Positions 31,471 through 45,920 of a DNA stretch of 64,000 nt are shown here, in pieces. The notes beneath the pieces were generated by a model. The model saw only the letters and a list, made by a program, of their open reading frames with translations. It was not told where the DNA came from and ran no database searches. The stretch comes from Struthio camelus. Lineage: Eukaryota > Chordata > Aves > Struthioniformes > Struthionidae. The translations under genes were made by a program, and so were the position numbers. Where the stretch lies: positions 8,196,501 to 8,260,500 of the forward strand of contig NC_090981.1 in assembly GCF_040807025.1 (NCBI RefSeq), read 5' to 3'. Numbering within the stretch: position 1 is the first letter of the stretch; every line of letters begins with the position of its first letter.

Positions 31471-33635
31471 TTAAGAAAAAGCAAAAATGGGACTAGAGTT
31501 ACACCAGAAGGTTTTGTCTATATAAAGTGTTGGCTAAAAATGTGATGATTGGATACCATCTTTCATTCAGGGATTGCTAAAGTTATAGTTGCAGAACAAA
31601 TATTTTGTCAGTCTACGCTGCATCTCTAGTAAAGGAGCTATCCCTTTCTAATACAACATAGACCTTATTCAGGATGTTCTCTGGTTTAAAAGAGATAATA
31701 TGCTCACAATCACTAATAGAAGTACAGTTAATGCCATAATCCATTCATGTTCCCATATACAAAATTTTTCTTAAGTCTAAAAAAAAAAAAACCCACAAAA
31801 ATAAGCTAATCTATCCAAGCAGTAAAACCAACTAATTTAACCCACTAACTGAACACTTATAACTAATATTAGAGTAATTATAATAATATGAATTAATACT
31901 TGTATTTCTGTATCCAAACTAAATAAAGTTATGATGGTATTCTTTTGAAAGATCTTTTTGAGAACTGATAACTTCAATGATGGTAGAGAGTACCTTTTTA
32001 CAGAAAATTTTTTTTAGATTAAGAAAAGCCACACAGAACTAGTTATATTACTTAAAAAAAAAAAAAAGCCTCAGTCATGCAGACAACCTTACCAAGAACT
32101 TAATCCTGTCTTCCAATTTCTCACTTTCTTCTTGTATATACTGCTAATATTTTTTTCTCCTATGCCTTACAGGTTTTGTTTACTTAAACTGTAAGACCAT
32201 TAGAATTTGTACCTTTTTATTATTATTATTATTATTTTTTAAATTATGTGTAACTACAGTGTCTAAGATCATTGGTCCTGCTCTCAGCTGAAGCTTCTAC
32301 ATATATTGTAATACAAAACATAAAACCTATAGTTTTAAAGATAAAACCTATTGTTTTACCTATAGTGCCTTCTAAAGTCTGCTATTTCAGATACAGGAAA
32401 CCAAATAATAGAATAAATTCTTTGGTCAGAAAATGCTGTTTTTCTGCCCTTCACTTTACAATCCTGAAGGCAACTAGGGCTGCTAATTTCACAAGAGAGA
32501 AATTACTGGAATGTGACACTTTTCCATCACATTCCCTCCTTGCTCCAGGCTTTTTGAGTGATGAACAAAGACAGTGGGAAGACAATAGTGGGAGCAAAAG
32601 AGTGATTTCTCTCCTAAGAAAGCATGTGACTGGTATAACTTTTTTTTTTTAAACATCTCAAAATATTAAGACTTTTTTGTTTACTTCCTGATATTTGAGC
32701 CTAAGGGTACATATTCTCAAACTTTCCTCCACAGTCAGTGTATGTGGTGGGGGGTGGCCATCTTGTTTTGCTTTTTAAATGATTTCAGGTAATCGTGTAA
32801 CAGCAGGAGTGGAGGCAGTGTTGTCTTCTTATTCTAGCATATTCCTTATATTTGTAGATGCTTTTTTGATATCCTGTGAAAATGTACCCAAATTTAATAA
32901 AAAGAAGGTCTCTGAAGAAAACTAGTTTACACATTCCCCCTCCATTTACAGGCTTTCTGTCTTAACTGTATTGCATGTGTGTGCTGCCTCAAAACCAAGA
33001 TGACTGACTAGAACTTTCCCTGTAATTGCTGTTACTGGCTGTCCATGGCACTCGCACTTAGCACACCAACTAAGATGAGAGTAATTTTTCCTGCCCTGCA
33101 GGCTGTAAAGTCACTGCCTCCATGGAGAGAAATGGGCAATTGCAGTGGGGAGGCCTGAGTTTTCAGAAAACAGACAGTAAGGAAAAGGCAGGGGCTGGAC
33201 GAAGCAAAAGCATCAAAGATGCAGCAAAACACATTTTTGTAAAGGGCTGTGGGTATAAAGGGGTTGTCCAAGGATCAAATAGATAGAGAAGAGGAGGAAA
33301 TTGGGGTATGTGAAAGTGTGCAGAGGGGAAAGGGCAGGAGAGCTAAAGTAAGAAACTTGAATAGATGTGGGAAAGAGTCTGAGCATGAACTGTAAGATGA
33401 CAGTGAAAGTTGGGACACTGGAAACTCACCTAGCTGGGAGAAAAGCAGCTTGATGGTATGGCAGAAAGGGACAGGCAGGCAGGTTGGGGGTATAGTGTCT
33501 ATGAGCATAGGGACATGAGAGTTGGGATTGTATGCACTAGTATTTCTAAAACATCCTTACAGTCACTGGGCAAAATAGCGTGTTTTTTCCCCATCATCTT
33601 ATTCTGAGAAATGACTCAACCATTTCTGCTAAAAT
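31471..33635. other. Intergenic AT-rich DNA
   Basis: An ATT microsatellite lies at about 32,217-32,237. The open frame at 32,272-32,652 has no recognisable domain. No gene seen. Confidence 0.5.
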
Positions 33636-33639
33636 TTCT

Positions 33640-34430
33640 TTCAGTTTAGCCTGAGGCAGGAATCTAGCATGATGCTTGAATGGTTAAAGTCTGATTCAAA
33701 ATGATCTTGTCAAATTGGCTTTAAAAAACAGAATGAAACTCAGTGGGACCAAGTACAAGATATTACACTTGAGGAACAATCAACTGCACAAATTAAGTAT
33801 GGGCCATAACTGGTTAGGTAGCAGTTTTTCAGGAAAGGATTTATTGGATGTAGTGGATCACAGGATGAGTGAGCCTCAGCCTCATGTGACTGTGAAAAAG
33901 ATAGATGTTAGACAGGGAAGTGTAAAAAGAAGTCTAACCAGAAAGATGCATGAACTAATTCTTCTCTGGCCTGCACTGGTAAATCTGTGCAGGTTTACTG
34001 GGTCCAGTTTTAGGAACTGCACTTTGGGGAAGATGTGAACTAAACACAAAGTCTAGACAAGCAGCAGGAATGATTGTCAGCAGAGAAAACATGTCCTGTG
34101 AGGAAAGGTTAAAAGAAATTAGGTTGTTTACCTGAAAGAAGACTTAAGGGAGGAATGGGGAAACATGGTAGTCTTCAAATATGCATAAGGCTGTTACAGA
34201 CACAGAGAAGATAATCTGTTCTCTGTATATACAGTAGGACAAGAAGTAACAGGCTTAAATTGCTGCAGAAAAGATTCAGGTTAGACATTAGGAAAAACTT
34301 ATTAAAGATACTATTCACAGAGACCTGGAATAGGTTGCCTGGGGAGGTTGTAGGACTCCATGATCAGGAAGCCTTTAGGAACAGATTAGACAGCATCAGT
34401 CAGGAATAACCTGAGAATAGTTATTGTGGT
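33640..34430 (+). mobile_element. Old CR1 LINE 3' fragment
   Basis: The plus strand shows a degenerate CR1 ORF2 C-terminal region: NRMKLSGTKYKILHLRNNQ near 33,730, an LGSSFSGKDLLDVVDHRMS block near 33,810, and a TETWNRLPGEVV-like segment near 34,320, followed by loss of similarity. Many stops. Older than copies 1 and 2. Confidence 0.8.
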
Positions 34431-37400
34431 TTGGGGCTAGGCAGTAGAACTAAATAATTTTGAGTCCCTTCAGATGTGTTTTCCTATGAGTGTAAAATTA
34501 TACACAGCTGAAAAGTATTTTAAGATTAAAATGCAGAGCGTTTAAGAATATCAACACTTGGCATGTTCCTCAAGCCATCCCAGAGGTGGATGCAGTTATA
34601 CCTTAAAAAAAAAAAAAATACCTAAAAGGCTTGTTTTTATTCTTATAAAAGCTAACCGTCATCTACAAATGTGTTATCTTCTCTGCCTATCTACTGCTGT
34701 GCTTTCCTTTCTGCATCTACCAGTTCTAATGGTTAAAGCATTTTTTCCTGTAGAGTTCTGTTTATACTGGGGACTTCTGTTGGTACAACTCTTGTCACTC
34801 AGCAATTATACCTCCTCGCACACAGCAGATGTCTCAGATATAAACCTGGCTTATCTGGGTAATTTTAACTTTAGGATTGCAACTTGTACCATAGTTAGCA
34901 AGAAGTGCTAAAGAAGTTAATGGTCACTTTACCTGAACAGAAAACTTTTCTGAGATCTGGCACTGAATCCACAAAGAAACTAATTGCTGTTGACTACCTC
35001 CAGTACTGCCAAACTGTGATTATCACAATCTGATCTTAAAAATCTATATATTATATTTTGCAAATGTTGCTTATTTAATAAATTGCTTTTAAAACTCAAT
35101 GGGCAAGGTGCTTGTATGAACCACATTATGCTATGGCATCAAATCTGAAAACTTGCCTAACAGAATTCCTTTTGTCCCTTTAAAGCAAAGTTGCTTAAGA
35201 TTCCCATGTTAATGCTGAGTAAATATGCTGGCCTGCTTCCCTTCCCAGTGTTACTGATATAAATCAGATTTAAATCTATCAGCAACACTGAAATTATGCT
35301 GCTATAAGAGAGTTTGAGAGGAAAAATCAGTAAATCTGTATTTTAGGACATCTTTCTCTACTCAGTGACAAATTTGCTGGGAAGGGTCTCTGGAAAGAAC
35401 CAGGGAGAGGGGCCTTTAGGAGGAGTTCACAGGCAGATGATGCCAACTGTTTTCTCAAGGTCCCATTTTTCTATTATGTGGTGGTGCTGTAGCTCCAGGT
35501 AACTCAGCAGTGTTGGCTGTAGCCTGCACAAATGCACTCCCTGCTGCAGGGTGTTCAGATCCTGGGCTGCTGCAGCTGCATGGCAAGTCAGGAGAGGCAG
35601 TCCTCACCTAGCAGCAATGTGCTGCTCTGGAGCTACAACATTACTGATTTTGCTGTTAGACTGAAGAGGACTATATAGGACAAATAGCCTATTTGTCACT
35701 CCTTCCCTGATTTCACTGGAATAGCTTGTGAGCTGTGTACTGGCTGCTGGCTGGTCTAGATTTGGAGAAGTCATATTCTTTTTAAAATTGAATTACCTAG
35801 CTCAATTTATCTAGACCTTCAGTGAGTCCTGCATCTGTACTGGGATTACTAGCACATGCAATAGGCAGACCATGACTAATGACTCTTTTTCAAGATACTA
35901 ATCCTTTTAAAACTATTATGCCCTGTCTATGTTAGTATGTATAATATGTTTATTAAAATGTCTTTGTGTAAAAAAAAAAAAAAAAGGAAAGAAAAAAATG
36001 TTAACTAACACCTTCCCCATGCTGCAACTGTCCCAACCAGGTCAGCGCAAGGTCTGTTTTAAAATAACCCCAGGTATTGCTGAAACCCAGTCAATATTAC
36101 AATGTAAATGTATCCATGCTGGCCTTGCTGTTATGGCATCTAAATAATACATTCAAATCAATATTTAGACAAGCAGCAGATATTTAACATTTACATTGAA
36201 TTGCTACAGTTAATATTGTTAATAGTTTTCAGAAAGAGGCAGGTTTCTCTAATCATGTTATAAAGCAGAGCATTTAAGCAATGAGAAATGTTGTTAGCTG
36301 TATTAAAGTGTTGTAAGTAATGCTGCTGTAATTAAAAAGCTAAGCTGGCATTTCCAGTTCTCCCATTTTCTCTGTACAGATCTTATTTATGCTGTAACAA
36401 AAGCAGTTTTTCAGATTTTTGTGGCCTTGTGTGTGCAACGCAGAAGTAGAGCAGTTCTTGCTGAATCAACCCTCTAATTTAGTTTTGGTACAGCATAAAA
36501 ATATATTGAGGTAACAGTGTCACAACACCTTGCACTTATTTAACGCATTTCATCAGAATGCCAGAAAAAGCCATGTAAAAGTAATTCAATTTATTAGGAA
36601 ACTTTCTATAACCTGGCACTGTGAGTATTGTCATTTGCTTTTGTTTTGAAATGACCAAGAATACTTTCTTCAAACATGTTTACGTTTCTTCCTAGTTATT
36701 TATGGAATTAACTTTAAAAAATGTTCTTATTTTAATAAAGAAACTTTGAAGCATTGCACAGAACCAACTTCTGCTCCAGGGTAGTTTTTGCTTGTATCAT
36801 TCTTTTTAATGCAGCTGCTGCAATTAATAAAAACAGTCCTTAGAGAAGAAGTCTGGAACATATAGATAATTGTTTCAATCCATATACTCTGACTTGCTGT
36901 AATGGATGGAGCTAAAGGTATGCCTTTTTTCTCTCTAGCTACAATATGTTATCTATTTTCACGTGAAGAGTACTAAAAAAAATCTTGATTTAAATAAGAT
37001 CTGTCCATTTCAGCCTGTCCATTTCCTGTTACAAAAAAATGCTTCTTAAAATAAATTTTGCAGTAGCTGAGGCAACCGCAGAGTGAGTAGCCAAAAGAAA
37101 ACACTCACTAGATTCTCATGCTAGAGGAAATAGAGGAAATGTTATTTTCTACTCCTGAAGATGGGGATTTATTAGACCTTTTAGCAAATAATTTGGTTTT
37201 ACAATACATTACCAGGAATTAGTGAAATTGGTTATGTCCCTAATTATGTTTTTTTAAAATATCCTTAGTCTACTTTGAAAAATTTTGAATTGAACTTTTA
37301 TCATAGTTACAAAATTGTATGAAAGAGCATTGCCCTCTTAAAATGAGGGTCACAGGTGGAATGTAGCAAGGCTAATATGAAAGGTAATGGAAAAATCTAC

Positions 37401-38085
37401 TACTTGTGTTCGCTACTTAAATTACATGGTTGGGTAAATGGATTTCTCTACTTTCTAGAAGTGTGCTTCTACATTAGTCTAGCAGCAATTAGAGAGAAGA
37501 GGTTGCTCTGCATATTGGCTCCGCGAACCATGTAGTTCATCTTTTTATTGTGTAAAACATAAAAAATGCTCCTAATCAATCCACTTCAACATTCAGTCTA
37601 AAAATTATTTATCATCTCTTTCAGCCTAGAGCACTTCTAAAATGTTTTCCTGAAATTAACTAAGAGGAGATGGTATTTGTATCAATAAGCAGATTATGGT
37701 TATGTGAGGTAAATCTTACTGTGGTAGCAACAAAGAGACCACATTATTACTGAAGAGTTCTTAACAAATTGATTAATGCTTTTACAATAATTAGTCCACA
37801 TTTCAGATATAATAGTGCTCTCTTATTTAATAAATGAATGAGGCATCACTTGATGACCATAATACTAAAATAGCTAATTTTTTTGAAAAAGAAAATAAAT
37901 TATTTTGAACTTTCTTTGTCAACAGATAGTAAGTCACTTATTAAATATAGCTTGACTCCTTCTCTTTAACATTTGTCTCCTTTGAGACCTACAGTGTGAC
38001 TTCTGCTTTTGTGGACAATAATATTTTGGACTGTGGCTTAATGATAGTAAATAGTTCCCACAACTTGATAGAATCATTGTGATCA
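34431..38085. other. Intergenic AT-rich DNA
   Basis: No gene recognised. A-runs lie near 34,605 and 35,970. The open frames here are short and lack domain signatures. Confidence 0.5.
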
Positions 38086-38089
38086 AATG

Positions 38090-38360
38090 ATAGGACTGGA
38101 AGTCAGGAAATGTGATTTCTATAGCAGGGCTACCAGTACGACAGTGGGAAATTATTTAACCTCTGGCTGTATTTTCTGTAATATGTTAGGCATGATGTTC
38201 ATGAATGAAATATTGCAAGGCTTAATTAATTATACTTGAGATCTTTGAATGAAAGAGGCTCTAGAAAGTACAATTTTCTGAACGGATATTTTGAGTCCAA
38301 TCTTGTAATCCTCTGGAAAGCAAAACTATAATGCAAAGTATTATTATTGATTATTAGAGC
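38090..38360 (+). repeat. Ancient MIR-type SINE
   Basis: In order: GGACTGGAAGTCAGGAAATG (38,094), a TTAACCTCTGG-like segment, TTTTCTGTAATATG, TGAGATCTTTGAATGAAAG and a TATTATTATT end. This is the layout of the amniote MIR-family SINE tail region (GACTGGGAGTCAGGA, TCACTTAACCTCT, TTCCTCATCTGTAAAATG, GAGATCTTTGGATGAAAGGCGCTATA). Diverged, as expected for a copy older than birds. Confidence 0.6.
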
Positions 38361-41300
38361 TAGTTAAAGATGATAATTCAATTTAATTTTAACATTCAAG
38401 CTTTTGAAGTTTTTGTTCTGCGTTGGAGTAAAAACAAAACCTTTAAAGCATTTTCACAAGTAAAATTGCATTGAAATATCCATTTCTAGATAAAATATTC
38501 AGGTTTTCAATTTTATTCTTTCTCATCTGAAATAACTATGTGGCCTGGGATGCTACAAAACCTTCTAATCAAAAACTCTGTACAATTCAGTAGGTCTCTT
38601 TCATATGTTTCAGCTTGGACAAACAGGATATTTTCACAAAAATGTGTTTTGAATAGCTGCAACCAGATTTACTGATCAATGATTAAAGGAAAGAATGTTC
38701 TACTTCTGATGTATCTGCATGCATTCCCATAAAAAGGTATCATTTAAGGTGATTCAACTATGACTTCCATATCTGTTTTTAATTTTTGCTGAGAGCAGTT
38801 ACACAACCAATAAATCATTTTCAGAATGTCATAACATTCCTATTTGTACACAATAAAAATATTTAAAATTTAAAAGTCTATTAAGGTAAGTTAGATGCCC
38901 TCTGTAATTGCAAAATAAGTACTTTAATACAATCATTCTGTACAGCATATGTCAAAATTATGTTTGAACGTTAATGACTATGGTAGGTTATTGTGTTCTT
39001 CTTGGCACTGGAGAACTGAGCAGTGAGGAAGTGAATGGATTCCATTCTGACTTGTAAATCAATAGAGGCAACCAAAATTCACATTTCAGTTGCAGAGTTT
39101 GTTTTGCCAACAGCATGCAAGTCAGAGAAAAAAACAAATTCATAGCTTCCAGGTTGAATTTATAAGAGTTTCAGTCTGGAAGTCTGTGAGACCCAATCAA
39201 GAAAAAACTATGCTGAAATTTTTATAGGGCAGATTTCTGATTAGAATAGAAATTTATGGTGAGTTAGTCTTTTCAGGTGAAGGTGTCCTGGAACAATAAC
39301 AGAAATTTGTATACACTTCCAAACTTATCTTCACAGACAGCGAAACCTGGTTTTGGAAAAAAAAGCAGATTCTAATCTCTGGAGACCTCAAATCTCATAT
39401 AAGTTGCCGTTAGTGCTTTAGAGGATTCACAAAGATTGGCTGTGGTCAGAGAATGTGCCTGTCTGGTTTTCCAGAACTCCAGGAAAAAGCTTTGTGGGCT
39501 GACCATTCAATCGTGATTTAAAAAAATTCTCAGGATATTTGATTGTATCACAACCTCTGAATTTGGGTCACAAACATCAGGTGAGAAATATTGTTTTTTG
39601 TCCTTTAATTAGTGCACCTGCAGCTCCAAATAGGTTACCATATTGCCTATGTCTGAGAGAAAGGATTTTTCAAAAATATTTGGGAAAGGATAGTGTTGAT
39701 GAGTGCAGATAAAGGGTTGGCTAGAGTTTAAACATAATTTGGAATATAAGGAATAGAACAATATTAGGATTACTGACACCAGGGTGAAAGAATGCAGTCT
39801 ATATTATACTGGACCTGTTTATTATGAGCTAGCTCAAGGCAAAGAAGTAGGTAAGTAGGTGAAAATAGAACTTAGTGCCAGTATAATGGGAACTTTGAAG
39901 AATATTGCTAGATCTCTTGAAACTCACATTAGATAGAGATATAGGCTTAGCTTGATTGCCACCACATTTATCAGCACATAAGTGCGGATCTATATATGTA
40001 AAAACATGAAGATATATATAGGTGTGTACATCTGCATTTAAATACAGATGTATACATTTTTTCCATTTGTTCCAGAAAAAGAAGAGAGCTATTGCATTGA
40101 ATTATTTACCTGTTTGTTGATATGTGATTATCAACCTCTGGAAAGGGTGGCATGTTTTGTTTCATAGAGATGTCAACCACAGTCTTAGCTTAATAACACC
40201 TAGTAAGGAAAATCAATAGTTTTTTTCATGCACTTCAATATACTGTGCTTGAAACCAACATAAAATCTTTTCTAAGGCTGAGTTCTGCAATATGCTATTC
40301 CCTCAGAGTTCAGGAAAATCAAGTCCTTGACAAAGTAGGGATCAAAAAGGATCACATTTCCCAGTCTCTCGCTTATGCAGAGGAAAAGGGGAGAAGCAGA
40401 TCAGTGAATCTACCCTTAGGAAATTAATACTCCAAATAATTAAGTCAACATACTTTTCTGATAAAAGTTCTGTGTCTGGAATTTTTTGTGAGCTATTCTT
40501 ATACTCAAATGAAGGTAAATAGTTCTGTTGATGACTAGGCAGCAGAAGTTTCTGATAGATCTTTGATAAAGAATTCAGATACTGATTAAATTTTAGTCCT
40601 TCAAGGTCTTGTTACGGTTTTCTTTACCAATATGGGCCCAGTATAAGTTCTCTGACTACTCACAATTGCTGATGCTTTGTGAGAAGGATACTGCCTGGAA
40701 TACTTTAAATAGTTTAAAAAATTCATTTTGACTCCCTGTTGTTCATAAACATTCTTAACAAATTAAAATTTATTCTTTTACTGAGATTAGATAGAAAGGA
40801 AGCGTACAAGATTTGCATTTACAAAATCAACAAAATCTCAATTAGTTTGTATGTTGAAGTTCTGACTACTGTTGACAGCAAAAAGTAAAGATTTCAGAAT
40901 ATTCATTTAAAGTTATTGCTATTTTATTAGAATTTTTAATTTTGGCATAAGAGATCACTCAGTTTCCACAGCTGTGAAAATGCTTCATTTTAGGGGAAGT
41001 ATGAATCTTCAAGTAACTATCATTAAGTACAGTGCTAATGAAATACCTACATGGGGGTACCATAGATACCTAGAGAGTTTATTTTTAGGTTTTTAAATTT
41101 TTAGGGTTTTAGATTTTAGGTTCAGTGCCTCTCATGGGGAGATGTTTAGGAATTCTCTGTTCCAGAAATCAGCCAACCCTCAGCAAACTCAAGGGAGTAT
41201 GGAATGAGGCACTGGGCTTTGGACTGGGCGTTCAATGACTTTAGAGATTAGCTAATGAGAGTGCGAAACTGCAGTGGTCAGAATGTGACCACATGAGTCT

Positions 41301-41685
41301 CAGTACAAATCATTAGAATAAATAAGGCCTAATATAACATCAGGATCTTCTGATATGGTGTCATTCTCAGTGTGGGTTTAGGTACTTAAACTGTAATAGT
41401 GGAGCATGTGTGCAACAGGTAACATCTGAATGAATAGTTACTGTGAAAAGACACAGCATGATGCCTTCCAGAAAAAGGCTACTGTGCCCGAGCCACCTGA
41501 GGGCAGATAATATTGGAAATATTGGATATTGCATTAATGGAAAAAGTCTGTAATACCATGATGAGGCAGACCAGATGCAGAATGACCTTTGCCTTCAATG
41601 CGTTTGACTCCCAAAGAAGCAGCTAATTTTTTGTAAAACATTTTGAGTTTTGGAACTGACTGTCCCCTACTTTGATATTTTGAGC
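38361..41685. other. Intergenic AT-rich DNA
   Basis: No gene recognised. A 26-nt imperfect palindrome lies at 40027-40052 and a TTTTTAGG-type reiterated stretch at 41,080-41,125. Confidence 0.5.
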
Positions 41686-41689
41686 TATG

Positions 41690-44452
41690 GAGGATAAAAT
41701 ACCTCAGAGGCCTCAACTCAGAGCTCCAGAGGGAGGAGGCAGCTGCCCAGGCCTGGGGCTGCAGGCAGTGCCTGGTGCCTCCCCCTGGGGCTGGGGCAGG
41801 CAGAAGCCGTGTCCTTGCCTGCAGGAAGGGTGTGCTGGCCCAGGAGCCGTGTTGTCAACTTAAGGAGCTAAGTGATCCTCACAGAGACCAGAGCCTGAAC
41901 CCTAACTGCGCAGAAAGAGGCAGCCAGAGACAGTGGGTAACTGTGGGGCAAATGGAGACTCCCATGATGGGGAAGGCTGGAAGCTTGTGACTTCTGGCAA
42001 CAGGAGGATGGCTACTGCTCTGCTTGCAGATCTGCAGCTGCAGAATAGGCTCAGAGCCCCGATAGCAGGTGAGGGGCGGAAAGCCCTGTCTGGAGAAGCA
42101 TCAGAGCTGGCCAAGCCTGAATCATGCAGGAGCACTAGGAGGAAGCAGCAAGTGATAGTAGTGGGTGACTCCCTGCTGTGGGGGACGGAGGCCATCATCT
42201 GCTGACCTGACCTGTCTAGGGACATGTGCCACTTACTGGGGGCTTGGATCAAGGACATTGTGGAGAGACCATCAAGGCTTGTCTGGCTCTCAGACTATTC
42301 CCTTCCACCTGCTGCTCATCCCTGTGGGCATGAACAATATGGCCAAGGGAGACCCTGAGCATATCAAGAGTGACTGCATGGCTCAGGTCAAGGACATGGG
42401 GGCCAAGGTGGTGTCTCATCAATTCTGCTGGTGAACGGAAAGGCTTGAAGAGGAGCTGATGGATCCTGTGGGTCAATGCCTGGTTGCACAGCTGATGTAA
42501 TTGACAGGGATTTGACTTTTATGACCACAGGACCAACTTTATGGATTGAAGACTGCTGGGAAGAGACAAGATACACCTCACAAAGTGAGATGAGAGCATC
42601 TTTGTCAACATGCTGGCCAACCTGGTGATGAAAGCTTTAAACTAGGAATGACAGGGAAGGAGATGGTGACTGACAGTTAAGTGAGGAAATGTTGGATGGG
42701 GTGGAAAGCAATGGATGCAGAGTGACAGGAACAAGTGAGACCTCAGAAATAATAAAACAGCAAAGGGACACGTACCTCAAGTGTATATGCATGTACACAG
42801 GTAGCCTGGGAGATGAGCAGAAGGGACTAAAGCCCTACATGTAGTCACAAAACTACATCACTGAGATAACTCAGAGGTAGTGGGACAGCTCACGCAACCG
42901 GATTGCTGTGATGGACGGACGCAAGCACTTCAGGATAGACAGGCTGGGGAGATGAAGAGGGGGGCTGCCTTATGTGTGAAGGGGCAGTCGGATGTGGGGG
43001 ACACATGACAGGCAGGTGAGAGCTTATGGATCATGGTCAGAGGAGCATCCAGTAAAGCTGACATCGTGGTGGAGGTGTGCTACAGACCCACTGCTCAGGG
43101 TGAGGAAGTGGATGAAGGCTTCTTTAAATAACATGGGGAAGTCTCTGTGTCACAGAGCCCAGTCCTCCTGGGGGACTTTAACCTCCCTGACATCTCCTGG
43201 AAGGACAATGTGGTGGACTCAAGCAATCAAGAGGATTTCTGGAGTGGGTACTGATGGGCCAACCAGGGGTGACACACAGCTGGATTTTCTGTTCACTAAC
43301 AAGGAAGGACTCGAGGACGTGATAATCAATGGCAGCCTTGGCTGTAGGGACCATGAAATCATGGAGTTCAGCATCCCGATGGGAGAGAGGAAGGAGAACA
43401 ACAGAGCACAGATCCTGGGCTTCGGGAGAGCAGATTTTGGCTTATTCAGAAACTGGTAGGTGGGATCCCATGGGAGGCAGCTCTAAGGGCAAAGGAGCTC
43501 AAGAAAGCTGGCATGTCTTTAAGGACAGCATCCTCCACACACAAGAACAGTCCATCCCAATACCCAGGAAATCAATGTTGACTTGTCTAAGCCGGAAACT
43601 CATGGCACAACTCCAATGCAAAAAGGCAGCATAGAGGAGGGGGAAGCAGGATCAGGCTACAAAGGAGAAATTCAGAAAACTGCTTGAGCATGTAGGGATA
43701 GTATCAGGAAAGCCAAAGCAAGTTTAGACTTGTAAGGGATGTCAAGGGCAACAAGAACTTCTACTGCTACATTAGCAGTAAAAGGCTAAACAAGGAAAAT
43801 GTGGGACTGCTGCTGAATGGGGCAGTTGATTTAGTGACAGCAGACACAAAGGAGGCTGAGGTACTCACTGCCTTCTTTGCCTTGATCTTCATTGCCAAGT
43901 TCTGCCAGGCCTCTGTGTTTAGTGACAGGGCTCAAGGAGGAGAGGAGCTACCAGCCAGGGATGAGGGATAAGTCAGGGATTGTTTGTGAGGGAAGAGCTT
44001 GACCTGCACAAGTCCCTGGGACCCCATGGGCTGCACCTGAGGGTGCTGAGGGCATTGCATAATGTCTTTGCGAGACTGCTCCCTATCACCTTTGAAATTT
44101 TGTGGAGATTGGGGAAGGTCCCTGAAAATTGGAGAAAGGCAAATGTTGTGCCCATCTTCAAAAAATGGCAAAAGCCAATGCAGGAAACTACAGGCTGTAG
44201 TTTGACATCTGTAGTTGACATCTCTGTCAATGACCTGGAGGAGGGGATGGAGGGCACCCTGGTCAAGTCTGCAGATGACTCCAAATTGGGGGGAACTGGT
44301 CAATATAGTCAAGGGCAGAGCTGCCATCCAGAGGGACCTGGACAGGTGGGAGGAATGGGTCAACAGGAACCTGATAATGATAAATGCCAAGTCCTGGGAA
44401 GGCAAAAGTCATGGAAATGACAGGTCCCATCCAACCTGGATTATCTGACGAT
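41690..44452 (+). mobile_element. Degenerate CR1 LINE, plus strand, older subfamily
   Basis: The element runs 5' to 3' on the plus strand. ORF1-like text (LLLIPVGMNNMAKGDPEHIK near 42,310; GDSLLWG near 42,155) is followed by endonuclease text (VLLGDFNLPDIS-like near 43,160; TNKEGLEDVIINGSLGCRDHE near 43,300) and reverse transcriptase text (LDLHKSLGPHGLHLRVLRAL near 44,000; a QMTPNWG-like active-site remnant near 44,275). The 3' end CCATCCAACCTGGATTATCTG lies at about 44,430. Internal deletion between the RT N-terminus and the active site, plus many stops. Confidence 0.88.
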
Positions 44453-45715
44453 ACTAAAAAACCAAAAACTTGCCAAACCTCCACAACATCACTTTATGCG
44501 ATATCCATTCTCCTTTTCCCTTTAAATTTATTTTCAGTCCTAATAAGACATTGTTTATACAAGCAGGAAAAAGCCCAACCATTTGTAAGTCTTGTATCTT
44601 CTAATGCATTTCTTTTTGTTTTGGGGGTTGCTCAGTTGCCTGAAAGTAATTCCACTTACAGAGAGATGCTAGACTGGAATTCTGGCATATGTGTAGCAGA
44701 CTTTTGTTGTTAAGTGCTTGACTTGCACAAGGATACTACAAAACAGTTATGAAAAAGGAACTATATTAACATTTATAATTTGATTACCATCCCCTTTTTG
44801 AGGAGCAAATCTTTTGAATGTCATTGTGAGAGAAAGACTTTTGAAGTCACGATAAGAAAAGAATTTAAAAAGTAGGATATTAATGGATATACTTATATTG
44901 AAAAAGGGAAGAGTAGCTACAATAGATGAAATCTTAGTGCCCATAATAATAAAGTATTTCCTTCTATAGGAGCATGCTGTTTACATAATCAAAAACAAAG
45001 ATGTACTTTTCAACAATTTACTTAGTACTTGAAAGGCAAGGATTGCTATGGCAGCACTGAAACAAACAAGAAGGAATTGCAAACAGATGAATCACAACAT
45101 TATACGCAAGACAGAATCAAATGTTTTCCAAATTGAGCTAGCTTTAAATTATAGGAAACATTTTAATGAGGCTTTTCTTAATTGTTTCATACCTTATGAT
45201 AGGCAAGGGAAGTAAGTAGAAGAAGGAATTATACTTCCTATACAATGTTTCAGCAAAATGCATTTTAAGGATAATAGCGCTGAACCATGTCATCCTAACA
45301 CACCCACCCTTTTTACTAGGATGAAGAGTCTGAATTAGCTTCCAGAGCAGTTAGTCTATGTAATCTAATCTCTTTCTACATCAGTGACTAAAATTTCTTA
45401 CCATGACTACAATATTTCTTTAGCACAAAAAGGTACCTGTGGAAGTCATGACAGTGGTTTGTAAATCCAAGGCCCTTTCCAAACTATATTATATGGATTT
45501 TCCACTGCTAAAGACATCCCATACCAAAACATGCCAAGTCACTATCTTAGTGGTAAATAATGTGACTTAATCTGTAAATAGTAAGTAATATTTGGCAAAT
45601 TTTTGTTGTTCAAAGTAGAGGTGAATAAGCTCCATTTACCTCTGTTTTTTGCCAACTAACGTAGGCAAGATGGGGATGCTATTATAGATAAAACAACACT
45701 TTTTACTTCACAGTC
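44453..45715. other. Intergenic AT-rich DNA
   Basis: No gene or clear repeat recognised. Confidence 0.5.
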
Positions 45716-45724
45716 TTATAGTCT

Positions 45725-45920
45725 GATAAAGTGGATAAGGGTCGGGATTTGAAATAGAAAGATTTCAGTTCCATTCCCAGTAACTGGTTTGATTCACAAA
45801 ATTCTGCATTTCAGTTTCCTCCTCTGTTAAATGAAGATCTGAATAACTGTTCATTTCTTTAATGCAAAGGGATTGAGATTTTTGAACTAATAGTGGTAAA
45901 TATGATATATTCCTTAGGTA
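45725..45920 (+). repeat. Ancient MIR-type SINE (second copy)
   Basis: Order of words: AGATTTCAGTTCCATTCCC, CATTTCAGTTTCCTCCTCTG followed by TTAAATGAAGATCTGAAT, then GGGATTGAGATTTTTGAA. This parallels the MIR-type tail (TTCTATTCCCGGC, CTCAGTTTCCCCATCTGTAAAATG, GAGATCTTTGGATGAA). Confidence 0.55.
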
